NCBI GenBank assembly: GCA_905215095.1
Contig: CAJMOL010000081.1
Span: 1 to 6,752, forward strand
DNA: 6,752 nucleotides
Source of the DNA: an uncultured bacterium
GTDB taxonomy: Bacteria; Actinomycetota; Coriobacteriia; Coriobacteriales; Coriobacteriaceae
Reading direction: 5' to 3'
A program made the position numbers and the translations under genes. The notes under the pieces are model-generated. The model worked only from the letters and a program-made list of their open reading frames with translations. It did not search any database and was not told where the DNA came from. Positions 1-5,772 of this stretch are shown here, in pieces; position 1 is the stretch's first letter, and every line of letters begins with the position of its first letter.

Positions 1-696
1 AGGGTTGATGGTGAAGGCCGAATTTGCAAAACAGCGACGAGCGGCCTCGATCAGGGACATGGGGCGCTCGCCAGCCTCCGGCTTAACATGCGGCAGCGTG
101 TAGAGCCCCACGATAAACGAGATGACGCCAATGGGTAGGTTGATGAGGAAGATGCTCTCCCAGGGAAAGCTTGCCACCAGCATGCCGCCCAGCACGGGGC
201 CACACATCATGCCGAGGGCCACGAAGGTCGCGAGGATACCCATGGCACGACCGCGCTCGCGCGCCGGGAACGACTCGGTGATGATTCCCATGTTGTTGGC
301 CATGGCCGCCGCGCAACCAATACCCTGCACAATGCGTGCCAGAATAAGAACTTCGAGCGAGGCCGAAAGGCCGCACAGCAGCGAACCGACCGTAAAGACG
401 ATGACGCCCAGCTGGAACACGCCGACCTTGCCGCGCACGTCGCCCAGACGGCCAAACGGCAACATAGCCACGCACGTCGCAAGCAGATACACCGAGCTTA
501 CCAGCTGAATGCGATCGAGGCCCACGCCCAGCTCCTTTTGCATCACGGGCAGCGCCACGGTCACGACGGTCGAATCCAGGCACGACATAAACGTCATGAT
601 GAGCACGGTAAACAGAATAGCCCATTTGTTCTTGCCATGGGTGTCGCCCTCTAGAGCAAAGTGCTCGCGGCGCAACTGCTCTGCAGTTTTCTCCAT
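1..696 (-). CDS. MFS transporter, DHA2 (14-TM drug:H+ antiporter) family, N-terminal half (partial)
   Basis: The visible 232 residues are the start of a major facilitator superfamily permease, probably a proton-driven efflux pump in the cytoplasmic membrane; the substrate cannot be read from sequence. A polar N-terminus (1-24) is followed by about six hydrophobic segments (near 25-45, 63-82, 92-112, 115-138, 155-175, 190-208). Family signatures are present: LDSTVVTVALPVM at 40-52 (typical of DHA2), GRLGDVRGKV at 82-91 (motif A), RIVQGIGCAAA at 121-131 (motif B) and GPVLGG at 166-171 (motif C). DHA2 proteins have 14 helices and roughly 450-500 residues, so about half lies beyond the left edge. 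The ATG at 696 is chosen because AAAGG (703-707) sits 6 nt upstream; an in-frame ATG at 702 abuts that AAAGG and is unlikely. The gene begins only 26 nt after the T-run of the metY terminator. Confidence 0.93.
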   Translation of the reverse strand, partial: MEKTAEQLRREHFALEGDTHGKNKWAILFTVLIMTFMSCLDSTVVTVALPVMQKELGVGLDRIQLVSSVYLLATCVAMLPFGRLGDVRGKVGVFQLGVIVFTVGSLLCGLSASLEVLILARIVQGIGCAAAMANNMGIITESFPARERGRAMGILATFVALGMMCGPVLGGMLVASFPWESIFLINLPIGVISFIVGLYTLPHVKPEAGERPMSLIEAARRCFANSAFTINP

Positions 697-722
697 ATCC
701 ATCCTTTCGAGTAGCGCAACGC

Positions 723-767
723 AAAAACGGGACCCCAATCGCCTGCAAACAGTCGCGATTGGGGCCC
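723..767 (-). terminator. Intrinsic terminator after metY
   Basis: CCCCAATCGC (733-742) and GCGATTGGGG (755-764) form a perfect 10-bp stem. A short inner CTG/CAG helix closes a 4-nt loop, with 2 nt bulged. Read on the minus strand, the stem is followed by TCCCG and a run of five T (727-723), the order expected for Rho-independent termination of metY. The opposite strand has no T-run, so it should act in one direction only. It lies in the leader of the downstream MFS gene and could also act as an attenuator. Confidence 0.8.
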
Positions 768-836
768 CGCCTACGGAATCGGAACGAAAGGTCACCGAAG
801 CTTTCGCCAGCATCGGCGCCTTGTGCGAACGCTAGC

Positions 837-2120
837 CTAGCACTGCTCGAGCGCCTGCTCAAGGTCGGCAATCAGATCGGCCGTGTCCTCGAGGCCGCAC
901 GACAGGCGCACCATGTCGGCGGAGATGCCACAGGCGATGAGCTCCTCATCGTTCATCTGGCGATGCGTGGCATTAGCGGGATGCAGGCAGCAAGTGCGGG
1001 CATCGGCCACGTGCGTGGCGATCTGGGCGAGCTTGAGGCTCTTCATAAAGGTCTCGGCCGCTGCGCGACCACCGTTAAAGCCAAAGCTCACAACGCCGCA
1101 CGTACCGTTGGGCATGTACTTCTGAGCCATGTCATAGTACTTATCGCCCTCCAGGCCCGGATAGCTCACGAAGCGCACCTTGGGATGGCTCTGCAGGAAC
1201 TTGGCAACGGCCAGGCCGTTCTCACAATGACGCGGCATGCGTACATGCAGGCTCTCGAGCGAGCTGTTCAGGAAGAAGGCCGCCTGCGGGTTCTGCATGG
1301 GGCCGAGGTCGCGCATGAGCTGAGCGGTTGCCTTGGTGATGAAGGCGCCCTCGCGACCGAACTTCTCGGCATAGGTCACGCCGTGGTAGCTCTCATCGGG
1401 CGTGGTGAGACCCGGAAACTTGTCCGCATGGGCCATCCAGTCAAACTGGCCGTGGTCGACGATCACGCCGCCCAGGTAGGCCGCATGGCCATCCATGTAC
1501 TTAGTGGTGGAGTGCGTGACGATGTCGGCGCCCCACTCAAAGGGACGGCACATCACGGGCGTCGGGAAGGTGTTATCGACCATCAGCGGCACGCCGTGGT
1601 CATGCGCGGCCTTGGCAAAGCGCTCAATATCGAGCACGGCAAGGGCGGGGTTGGCGATCGTCTCGCCAAAGACGAGCTTAGTATTGGGCTCAAAAGCTGC
1701 CTCGAGCTCCTCGTCGGTGCAGTCGGGAGCAACAAACGTGCAGGTCAAGCCCATACGCTCCATGGTATGAGCCAGCAGGTTGTAGGTACCGCCGTAGATA
1801 GCAGAGCTAGCGACCACATGATCGCCGGCACCGGCCACGTTAAAGATCGCGAGGAAGTTCGCGGCCATGCCCGAGCTCGTGAGCATCGCTGCGGTGCCGC
1901 CCTCCATCTCGCAGATCTTGGCGGCAACCAGATCGCACGTGGGGTTCTGCAGGCGGCTGTAGAAGTAGCCCGACTCCTCCAGGTCAAACAGCTTGCCCAT
2001 GTGCTCGGACGTGTCGTACTTCCACGTGGTGGACTGGTAGATGGGCACCTGGCGCGGCTCGGCATCTCCCGGGTGATAGCCGCCCTGAACACATGTAGTA
2101 CCGATGGTCTGCTCGCTCAT
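837..2120 (-). CDS. metY: O-acetylhomoserine sulfhydrylase (aminocarboxypropyltransferase), PLP-dependent
   Basis: A cytoplasmic PLP enzyme of the Cys/Met metabolism family. MetY-type members make homocysteine from O-acetylhomoserine and sulfide, feeding methionine synthesis. The 427 residues match the usual length of about 430. Visible landmarks are YSRLQNPT at 54-61, SSGMAAN at 82-88 (cofactor phosphate side), YGGTYNL at 109-115, VDNTF with Asp182 expected to contact the pyridine nitrogen, HSTTKYMDGH with Lys207 as the Schiff-base lysine, and RLSCGLED at 405-412 (usually RLSVG/S-E), whose Arg should bind the substrate carboxylate. The longer form and the sequence around the PLP lysine favour MetY over the roughly 380-residue MetB/MetC enzymes, but exact substrate choice (acetyl- versus succinyl-homoserine) is inferred. 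The start ATG has GGGAG (2127-2131) 6 nt upstream. It looks monocistronic, with its own promoter and terminator. Confidence 0.95.
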   Translation of the reverse strand: MSEQTIGTTCVQGGYHPGDAEPRQVPIYQSTTWKYDTSEHMGKLFDLEESGYFYSRLQNPTCDLVAAKICEMEGGTAAMLTSSGMAANFLAIFNVAGAGDHVVASSAIYGGTYNLLAHTMERMGLTCTFVAPDCTDEELEAAFEPNTKLVFGETIANPALAVLDIERFAKAAHDHGVPLMVDNTFPTPVMCRPFEWGADIVTHSTTKYMDGHAAYLGGVIVDHGQFDWMAHADKFPGLTTPDESYHGVTYAEKFGREGAFITKATAQLMRDLGPMQNPQAAFFLNSSLESLHVRMPRHCENGLAVAKFLQSHPKVRFVSYPGLEGDKYYDMAQKYMPNGTCGVVSFGFNGGRAAAETFMKSLKLAQIATHVADARTCCLHPANATHRQMNDEELIACGISADMVRLSCGLEDTADLIADLEQALEQC

Positions 2121-2159
2121 ATCTAGCTCCCTTGCCTGGGTTTTAGTTTTATTCGGTTC

Positions 2160-2188
2160 ACGATACCGCTACCCGGCACCCCTCTCAA
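2160..2188 (-). promoter_or_regulatory. Probable sigma-70-type promoter of metY
   Basis: On the minus strand TTGAGA (2188-2183; 5 of 6 to TTGACA) and TATCGT (2165-2160; 4 of 6 to TATAAT) are separated by exactly 17 nt. Transcription would start near 2153 and leave a leader of about 33 nt before the metY ATG. That is too short for a SAM or T-box riboswitch, and no such motif is visible. Confidence 0.5.
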
Positions 2189-2230
2189 CCCATCCCCAAG
2201 GTAGGTTATTGGACAAATTGATCAGGGGTA

Positions 2231-2267
2231 TTTATCTCAAGCCTTGGGCATTTGCTCGATAGATAAA
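2231..2267. repeat. 7-bp inverted repeat in the metY / redox-protein divergent spacer
   Basis: TTTATCT (2231-2237) and AGATAAA (2261-2267) are exact reverse complements 23 nt apart. A second pair, CCCAAGG (2195-2201) and CCTTGGG (2242-2248), interleaves with it. Either could be a regulator site for the divergent genes, or an RNA hairpin in the leader of the plus-strand gene. Seven-base arms are short enough to arise by chance, so function is unproven. Confidence 0.3.
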
Positions 2268-2339
2268 AACGAGGCATACATGAAGCTCTCGATGATTACA
2301 TGCCCCGTCACGGGTACCATAGGCGAGTACACCGTGACC

Positions 2340-2345
2340 AAGGAG
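2340..2345 (+). promoter_or_regulatory. Ribosome binding site that decides the start at 2352
   Basis: AAGGAG lies 6 nt before the ATG at 2352, the best Shine-Dalgarno match and spacing in the window. It is the main argument for the short form of the protein, against the in-frame upstream ATG at 2280, which has only GAGG (2271-2274) 5 nt upstream. Confidence 0.65.
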
Positions 2346-2351
2346 ACAACG

Positions 2352-2798
2352 ATGAAACAAATCGATACAGCCCAGCTCGACATCAACGCCTGTCAGGCTC
2401 AGGCTGCCGAATACCACGCCCGCGGCTTTAACTGCGCCCAGGCCGTAGCCTGCACCCTCGCGCCTGCCGTCGGACTCGACCCCCAGATCGCCTTTACCCT
2501 CACCGAGGGCTTTGGTGCCGGCATGGGCGGCATGACCGAAACCTGCGGCGCCATCTCGGGCGCCGTGGCCATCATGGGCTTTGTGATGAGCGACGGCATG
2601 GAAAACCCCAAGACCAAGGGCCAGACCTACAAGCTGTCGCGCGAAATCGCCAAGCGTTTTGGCGAGAAGAACACGACAACCGTCTGTGGCACGCTCAAGG
2701 GCATCGGATCGGACAAGGGTCCGCTCCGCAGCTGCCCCGGCTGCATCGACGATGCCGTCGAAATCGCCTGTGATGTGCTAAAGCAGCTCGCCGAGTAA
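2352..2798 (+). CDS. C_GCAxxG_C_C family redox-active protein
   Basis: A small 148-residue cysteine-rich protein of the C_GCAxxG_C_C family, common in strict anaerobes. It is thought to be a redox or metal-binding protein, but its reaction is unknown. Cysteines at 28 (GFNCAQAV), 65 (ETCGAISGAV, the GCAxxG element with Thr in place of the first Gly), 112 (VCGTLKG), and 128 and 131 (SCPGC) follow the family spacing. Cys34 and Cys140 are additional. A Gly/Met-rich stretch (FGAGMGGM, 54-61) precedes the GCAxxG element, as is usual. No signal peptide or convincing membrane helix is seen, so it should be cytoplasmic. The start is set by a strong AAGGAG; an in-frame extension to ATG 2280 (24 more residues) or TTG 2244 is open and has coding-like third positions, so a longer form is possible. 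It is divergent from metY and convergent with the YigZ-family gene. Confidence 0.88.
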   Translation: MKQIDTAQLDINACQAQAAEYHARGFNCAQAVACTLAPAVGLDPQIAFTLTEGFGAGMGGMTETCGAISGAVAIMGFVMSDGMENPKTKGQTYKLSREIAKRFGEKNTTTVCGTLKGIGSDKGPLRSCPGCIDDAVEIACDVLKQLAE

Positions 2799-2811
2799 GC
2801 GGCAGCAACAG

Positions 2812-2863
2812 AAAAACGACGGCCGGCGCGCTTGGGATCCATCCAAAAGCACGCCGGCCGTCG
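2812..2863 (-). terminator. Strong hairpin terminator shared by convergent genes
   Basis: CGACGGCCGGCG (2817-2828) and CGCCGGCCGTCG (2852-2863) form a perfect 12-bp GC-rich stem. The 23-nt loop can pair further through TTGG/CCAA. On the minus strand it is followed at once by five T (2816-2812), so it should end the YigZ-family transcript, whose stop lies 3 bp away. On the plus strand only CCGTTAAAAC follows, so termination of the redox-protein transcript would be weaker. Confidence 0.85.
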
Positions 2864-2866
2864 CCG

Positions 2867-3502
2867 TTAAAACTCGGCAAATTCGGGAGCGCCGACCTCA
2901 ATCTCCTCGCGCCCCGCCATAAGCTCGCGCATCTTAGCGCAAAACGGCTCCTGCTCCCCCGCCTTAAACACCAAGTGAAGTGTCACGGCATCCGCGTAAT
3001 CGGTATCCGAAACCTTGGCACCCGAATCCTGCGCCAAACGAAGCACTTGCTCGTACTGCGGATAGGCCACATGCACGTCAACCGGCACGACACTCGTCAT
3101 CTCGACGATCTGCCCGGACTCCTGAGCCGCGGCCACCGCCGCCTGCGTCGCCGCGGTATAGGCGCGCACCAAGCCACCAGGCCCCAATAGCGTGCCACCA
3201 AAATAGCGCGTCACCACGCAGCAAACATTTTTGAGCTCTGCGCCGCGCAACACCTCGAGCGTCGGCATACCGCTCGTGCGGCTCGGCTCACCATCATCGC
3301 TCTGGCGCTCGCGTCCATCGACTAAAATCCACGCGGGAACATTGTGTCGAGCGTCGTAATGATGCTTGCGAACCATCTCGATAAAGGCATTCGCCTCATC
3401 CTCGGACTCAATATGGACCAGCTGGGCAATAAACCGGCTCTTGCGGTCAACGAACTCGCCCGTAGCCTCAATATTCGATTGCAGAGTAAAATAGCTGTCC
3501 AA
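2867..3502 (-). CDS. yigZ: YigZ / IMPACT family protein (UPF0029)
   Basis: A 211-residue member of the YigZ/IMPACT family. Bacterial members have an N-terminal UPF0029 domain with a fold like the ribosomal S5 domain 2 (here about 16-121) and a C-terminal ferredoxin-like domain (about 138-193). Function is unsettled: the eukaryotic relative IMPACT modulates Gcn2, and bacterial members are suspected of nucleic-acid or translation-factor binding. Signature segments are KSRFIA (21-26), HHYDARHNVPAWIL (47-60), RQSDDGEPSRTSGMP (66-80) and VTRYFGGTLLGPGGLVRAY (97-115). Length is normal. Two adjacent TTG codons (3505 and 3502) are candidate starts. 3502 is preferred because GAGGGG (3508-3513) lies 5 nt upstream of it but only 2 nt from 3505. 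A stop just upstream rules out an earlier ATG. It appears to be a single-gene unit, convergent with the redox-protein gene. Confidence 0.93.
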   Translation of the reverse strand: MDSYFTLQSNIEATGEFVDRKSRFIAQLVHIESEDEANAFIEMVRKHHYDARHNVPAWILVDGRERQSDDGEPSRTSGMPTLEVLRGAELKNVCCVVTRYFGGTLLGPGGLVRAYTAATQAAVAAAQESGQIVEMTSVVPVDVHVAYPQYEQVLRLAQDSGAKVSDTDYADAVTLHLVFKAGEQEPFCAKMRELMAGREEIEVGAPEFAEF

Positions 3503-3507
3503 CAAAG

Positions 3508-3513
3508 CCCCTC
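3508..3513 (-). promoter_or_regulatory. Ribosome binding site for the TTG start of yigZ
   Basis: GAGGGG on the minus strand lies 5 nt before the TTG at 3502. It favours that codon over the TTG immediately before it, which would leave only 2 nt of spacing. Confidence 0.5.
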
Positions 3514-3555
3514 AACAAAATAAAGCGCAGCAACAAACAGCCTCAATAATACGGC

Positions 3556-3626
3556 AAAGACAGCACCGTTGACCTCGCCAACAAGAACGGAAACGCCAAT
3601 GATACCGTCACCAACAGCGAGAACCC
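3556..3626 (+). other. Short coding-like tract, possible gene remnant
   Basis: The spacer 3503-3734 holds no intact gene. In one plus-strand frame, 3556-3626 reads KDSTVDLANKNGNANDTV and onward, with G or C at most third codon positions as in the real genes nearby. It is closed by a stop at 3547-3549, has no start codon or ribosome binding site, and runs into a stop inside the palindrome that follows. It may be a decayed fragment of a surface-type protein or chance; no family is recognised. Confidence 0.15.
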
Positions 3627-3719
3627 GTCAGCGCGAGCAAGGTGCCTTGAAAGACGAGGGCATTGACCTTATGGTCATGCCCGAAGGCTCGAAAGGCAGA
3701 TTGCCGCGCTGACGGGTTC
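3621..3719. repeat. 99-bp imperfect palindrome (structured RNA or palindromic repeat candidate)
   Basis: Perfect 15-bp inverted ends, GAACCCGTCAGCGCG (3621-3635) and CGCGCTGACGGGTTC (3705-3719), enclose further paired blocks: 3637-3640 with 3701-3704, 3643-3648 with 3693-3698, 3655-3657 with 3689-3691, 3658-3662 with 3678-3682, and 3664-3668 with 3673-3677. The loop is TTAT (3669-3672). This gives 38 bp in one bulged hairpin using nearly every base. No T-run follows on either strand, so it is not a standard terminator. It lies 16 bp beyond the 3' end of rnpB and would be transcribed if rnpB transcription runs on. A dispersed repeat, a small RNA or a processing signal all fit. Confidence 0.7.
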
Positions 3720-3734
3720 GCAGCGTCAACAAAG

Positions 3735-4098
3735 TGCCAAGTGGGCCTATAAGCCGGGTTCTGTCGTGAACGGTCATTTATCTTGTCTGCACGTTACCAT
3801 GCAGCTCCACGCACGCTACCCGAACGCGGACCGGGCCGGCCCATAGCGTTCCTATTCGCGCTTGCTCCGGATGGGGCTTGCCAAGCCGCCGTGTTGCCAC
3901 GACGCTGGTGGTCTCTTACACCACCGTTTCAGCTTTTCCCTTTACGCCTTGCGGCGCAGGTGGGAGTCTTCTTTTCTGCGGCGCTTTCCGTCGGATCACT
4001 CCGCCCGGCCGTTAGCCGGCATCCCGCCCTCTGGAGCCCGGACTTTCCTCACGCGTGCTGCAAGCAGCACATCGCGCGACCGTCTGGCCCACTCAGCA
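3735..4098 (-). ncRNA. rnpB: RNase P RNA, bacterial type A
   Basis: The catalytic RNA of ribonuclease P, which with protein RnpA removes 5' leaders from tRNA precursors. On the minus strand the conserved 5' core GAGGAAAGTCCGGGCTCC (4050-4033) and the 3' core ACAGAACCCGGCTTATAGGC (3764-3745) are both present and supply the two P4 strands. The ends pair as P1: AGTGGGCC (4093-4086) with GGCCCACT (3747-3740), extended by G-U and Watson-Crick pairs to 4098 and 3735. The P15 hairpin at 3804-3787 carries the GGT loop (3798-3796) that pairs with tRNA CCA. About 364 nt is a normal length for type A. Ends are inferred from P1 and the promoter and may be off by a few bases. No T-run terminator follows; the 99-bp palindrome lies just downstream. 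Confidence 0.96.
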
Positions 4099-4105
4099 GT
4101 GCAAG

Positions 4106-4132
4106 AGTGTAGCACACCGTTGACGCAGACAA
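4106..4132 (-). promoter_or_regulatory. rnpB promoter
   Basis: On the minus strand an extended -10, TGC followed by TACACT (4111-4106), has a weak -35 TTGTCT (4132-4127) with a 15-nt spacer. The predicted transcription start, about 7 nt below the -10, falls at 4099-4098, exactly where the P1 helix places the 5' end of RNase P RNA. This independent agreement is the main support. Confidence 0.65.
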
Positions 4133-4261
4133 CGGCACAACGCAAGCGCTCGACACGATAAACCAAGAACCGCGCTATGCAGTACAATAGAGTCGTCGAT
4201 GGGCAACGTCGTCAGTCGAGACGCGACCGCGCTCCGCACCCCTCCGTCTACTCGGTGTGTT

Positions 4262-4308
4262 CCCGCCTCCTCCCCGAGGCGGGATGTCGGCATTTTTCAT
4301 GCACCGAC
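4262..4308. other. Two adjacent small hairpins in the rnpB-rpsA spacer
   Basis: The 265-bp stretch 4099-4363 contains the rnpB promoter but no gene I can support. CCCGCCTC/GAGGCGGG (4262-4269 with 4276-4283) makes an 8-bp stem with a 6-nt loop. TGTCGG/CCGACA (4285-4290 with 4303-4308) makes a second stem, with CAT/ATG pairing inside. A T5 run at 4293-4297 lies within the second hairpin, not straight after a stem, so termination on the plus strand is doubtful. Confidence 0.4.
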
Positions 4309-4363
4309 AACCCAATAGTAAACAGACAGCCCGGGCAGCATCGCGCACCTCAGCAGCAAATGC

Positions 4364-4397
4364 AAAAAGGGACCCGTCCATTACGGACGGGTCCCTT
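4364..4397 (-). terminator. Intrinsic terminator of rpsA
   Basis: AAGGGACCCGTCC (4367-4379) and GGACGGGTCCCTT (4385-4397) form a perfect 13-bp stem with a 5-nt loop. On the minus strand it runs into TTTTT (4368-4364). It lies 24 bp after the rpsA stop and should separate rpsA transcription from rnpB. Confidence 0.93.
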
Positions 4398-4421
4398 AAA
4401 ACAAGTGATCGTCAAACCGAT

Positions 4422-5588
4422 TTACTCGGCGTCGGTCTCCTCGTCCTTCTTCTCGGAAGGAAGCGGGGTAACCTCGATCTCGACGCCCAGAGTCTCAGCA
4501 GCGGACTTCATGGACAGGGAGATACGACGACGGTCGAGGTCGATCTCCATGACCTTGACCTGAACCTTGTCGCCCACGTGGGTGACCTGAGAAGGCTGAT
4601 CGACGTGCTTGTTGGCCATCTCGGAGATGTGAACCAGGCCCTCGATGCCCTCGCCCAGGTCGACGAAAGCGCCGAACGGGACAAGCTTGGTCACAGTGCC
4701 CTCGACGATAGCGCCGACGGGGTACTTCTTGACCAGTGCGCGCCACGGATCCTCGGTGGTCTGCTTGAGACCCAGGGAGATGCGCTCGCGGTTGAGGTCG
4801 ACGTCGAGAACCTCGACCTCGACCTCCTGGCCGACCTTGACAACCTCGGAAGGATGGTTGACGTGGTTCCAGGAGAGCTCGGAGATGTGGATGAGGCCGT
4901 CGATACCGCCGAGGTCGACGAAGGCGCCGAAGTCGACGATGGAGGAAACGGTGCCCTGGAGACGCATGCCAGACTTGAGCTTGGACAGGATCTCGGAGCG
5001 CTCGGCCTTACGGGACTCCTCGAGCACGACGCGACGGGAGAGGACGACGTTGTTGCGGTTGCGGTCCATCTCGATGACGCGGGCCTCGATACGGGTGCCC
5101 ATGTAGGAGGTGAGGTCCTTGACGCGACGGAGGTCGACGAGGGAAGCGGGCAGGAAGCCACGCAGGCCGATGTCGAGGATCAGGCCGCCCTTGACAACCT
5201 CGATAACCTCGCCCTCGACGTTCTCGCCGGAGTTGAACTTCTCCTCGATGCGGTTCCAAGCACGCTCGTACTCGGCACGCTTCTTGGACAGGACCAGACG
5301 ACCGTCCTTGTCCTCCTTCTGGAGAACCAGGGCCTCGATGGGATCACCGAGTGCAACGATGTCTGCAGGGTTAGCGTCCTTGCGGATGGACAGCTCGCGG
5401 ACCGGGATAACGCCCTCGGACTTGAATCCGATGTCAACGAGCACCTCGTCATGCTCGATCTTAACGACAGTGCCGTTAACGAGATCGCCCTCATCAAAGT
5501 CGGTAATCGTACCGTCGATGAGGTTGTTCATCTCCTCCTCGTTGACATCGTCAAGAGAGAAAATGGACGAGTTCTGAATCTCACTCAA
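4422..5588 (-). CDS. rpsA: 30S ribosomal protein S1
   Basis: Ribosomal protein S1 binds mRNA at the 30S subunit and helps start translation on structured or weakly led messages. The 388 residues contain four S1 RNA-binding domains at about 33-104, 121-187, 206-275 and 291-361. The last two carry the classic GTVSSIVDFGAFVDLGGIDG and GTVTKLVPFGAFVDLGEGIEG segments with HISE motifs. An acidic N-terminus and a short charged C-terminal tail (KKDEETDAE) flank them. It is shorter than the six-domain E. coli protein (557 aa), and four domains are usual in Gram-positive lineages. The start is TTG, supported by AAAGGGG (5596-5602) 7 nt upstream; the first in-frame ATG (residue 20) would cut conserved sequence. 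It is a single-gene unit with its own terminator. The leader may fold over the ribosome binding site. Confidence 0.96.
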   Translation of the reverse strand: MSEIQNSSIFSLDDVNEEEMNNLIDGTITDFDEGDLVNGTVVKIEHDEVLVDIGFKSEGVIPVRELSIRKDANPADIVALGDPIEALVLQKEDKDGRLVLSKKRAEYERAWNRIEEKFNSGENVEGEVIEVVKGGLILDIGLRGFLPASLVDLRRVKDLTSYMGTRIEARVIEMDRNRNNVVLSRRVVLEESRKAERSEILSKLKSGMRLQGTVSSIVDFGAFVDLGGIDGLIHISELSWNHVNHPSEVVKVGQEVEVEVLDVDLNRERISLGLKQTTEDPWRALVKKYPVGAIVEGTVTKLVPFGAFVDLGEGIEGLVHISEMANKHVDQPSQVTHVGDKVQVKVMEIDLDRRRISLSMKSAAETLGVEIEVTPLPSEKKDEETDAE

Positions 5589-5592
5589 AGGT

Positions 5593-5617
5593 GGACCCCT
5601 TTCGAACTACGGGGCCC
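5593..5617 (-). promoter_or_regulatory. Leader hairpin that would sequester the rpsA ribosome binding site
   Basis: In the rpsA mRNA, GGGCCCC (5617-5611) can pair with GGGGUCC (5599-5593), a 7-bp stem with one G-U pair and an 11-nt loop. The GGGG half belongs to the Shine-Dalgarno sequence AAAGGGG (5602-5596), 7 nt before the TTG start. Folding would hide the ribosome binding site, so this could be a translational control element. The pairing is seen in sequence; the regulatory role is inferred. Confidence 0.4.
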
Positions 5618-5772
5618 CGATTGCTAGGACCTACAGAAGGGTGCGACAAGCACACAACGTTTAGGAACACTCGGGAGCCGACAGATACTAATGTGACGCT
5701 TATGCAATCACGTTCGTATAGGTTACGGGGAAATGGGTTCGATTTCAAGCGTGAACTGCGTTTTTTTACTCG

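Noticed and set aside
83..871. Minus-strand open frame (262 codons) over the MFS gene
   Set aside because: It is an arginine-rich out-of-frame reading. The MFS frame on the same strand has transmembrane segments and motifs A, B and C.
759..2126. Long plus-strand open frame (455 codons) opposite metY
   Set aside because: It is antisense to metY, which has full family signatures, a ribosome binding site and a terminator. The plus-strand translation is low in recognisable motifs and is a by-product of GC-rich codon use.
2121..2160. SAM or T-box riboswitch ahead of metY
   Set aside because: The predicted leader is only about 33 nt and has no matching conserved core.
3783..4161. Plus-strand open frames over rnpB
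   Set aside because: The region is fully explained by RNase P RNA conserved cores and P1/P15 pairing; no ribosome binding site or family signature is seen.
4093..4293. Minus-strand open frame of 66 codons upstream of rnpB
   Set aside because: It overlaps the rnpB promoter and 5' end, lacks a ribosome binding site and looks like a chance stop-free stretch.
4199..4318. Short plus-strand frame of about 39 codons starting ATG GGC
   Set aside because: There is no Shine-Dalgarno, and it spans two hairpins; it reads as non-coding.
4257..5627. Long plus-strand open frame (456 codons) opposite rpsA
   Set aside because: It is a mirror of the four S1 repeats. Its Asp/Leu/Val-rich pattern is the complement of S1 codons, and it crosses the rpsA terminator and leader.
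5741..5767. Terminator at the T7 run in the rpsA-HAD spacer
   Set aside because: Only weak GTTC/GAAC pairing precedes the T-run, and there is no upstream plus-strand gene to terminate.
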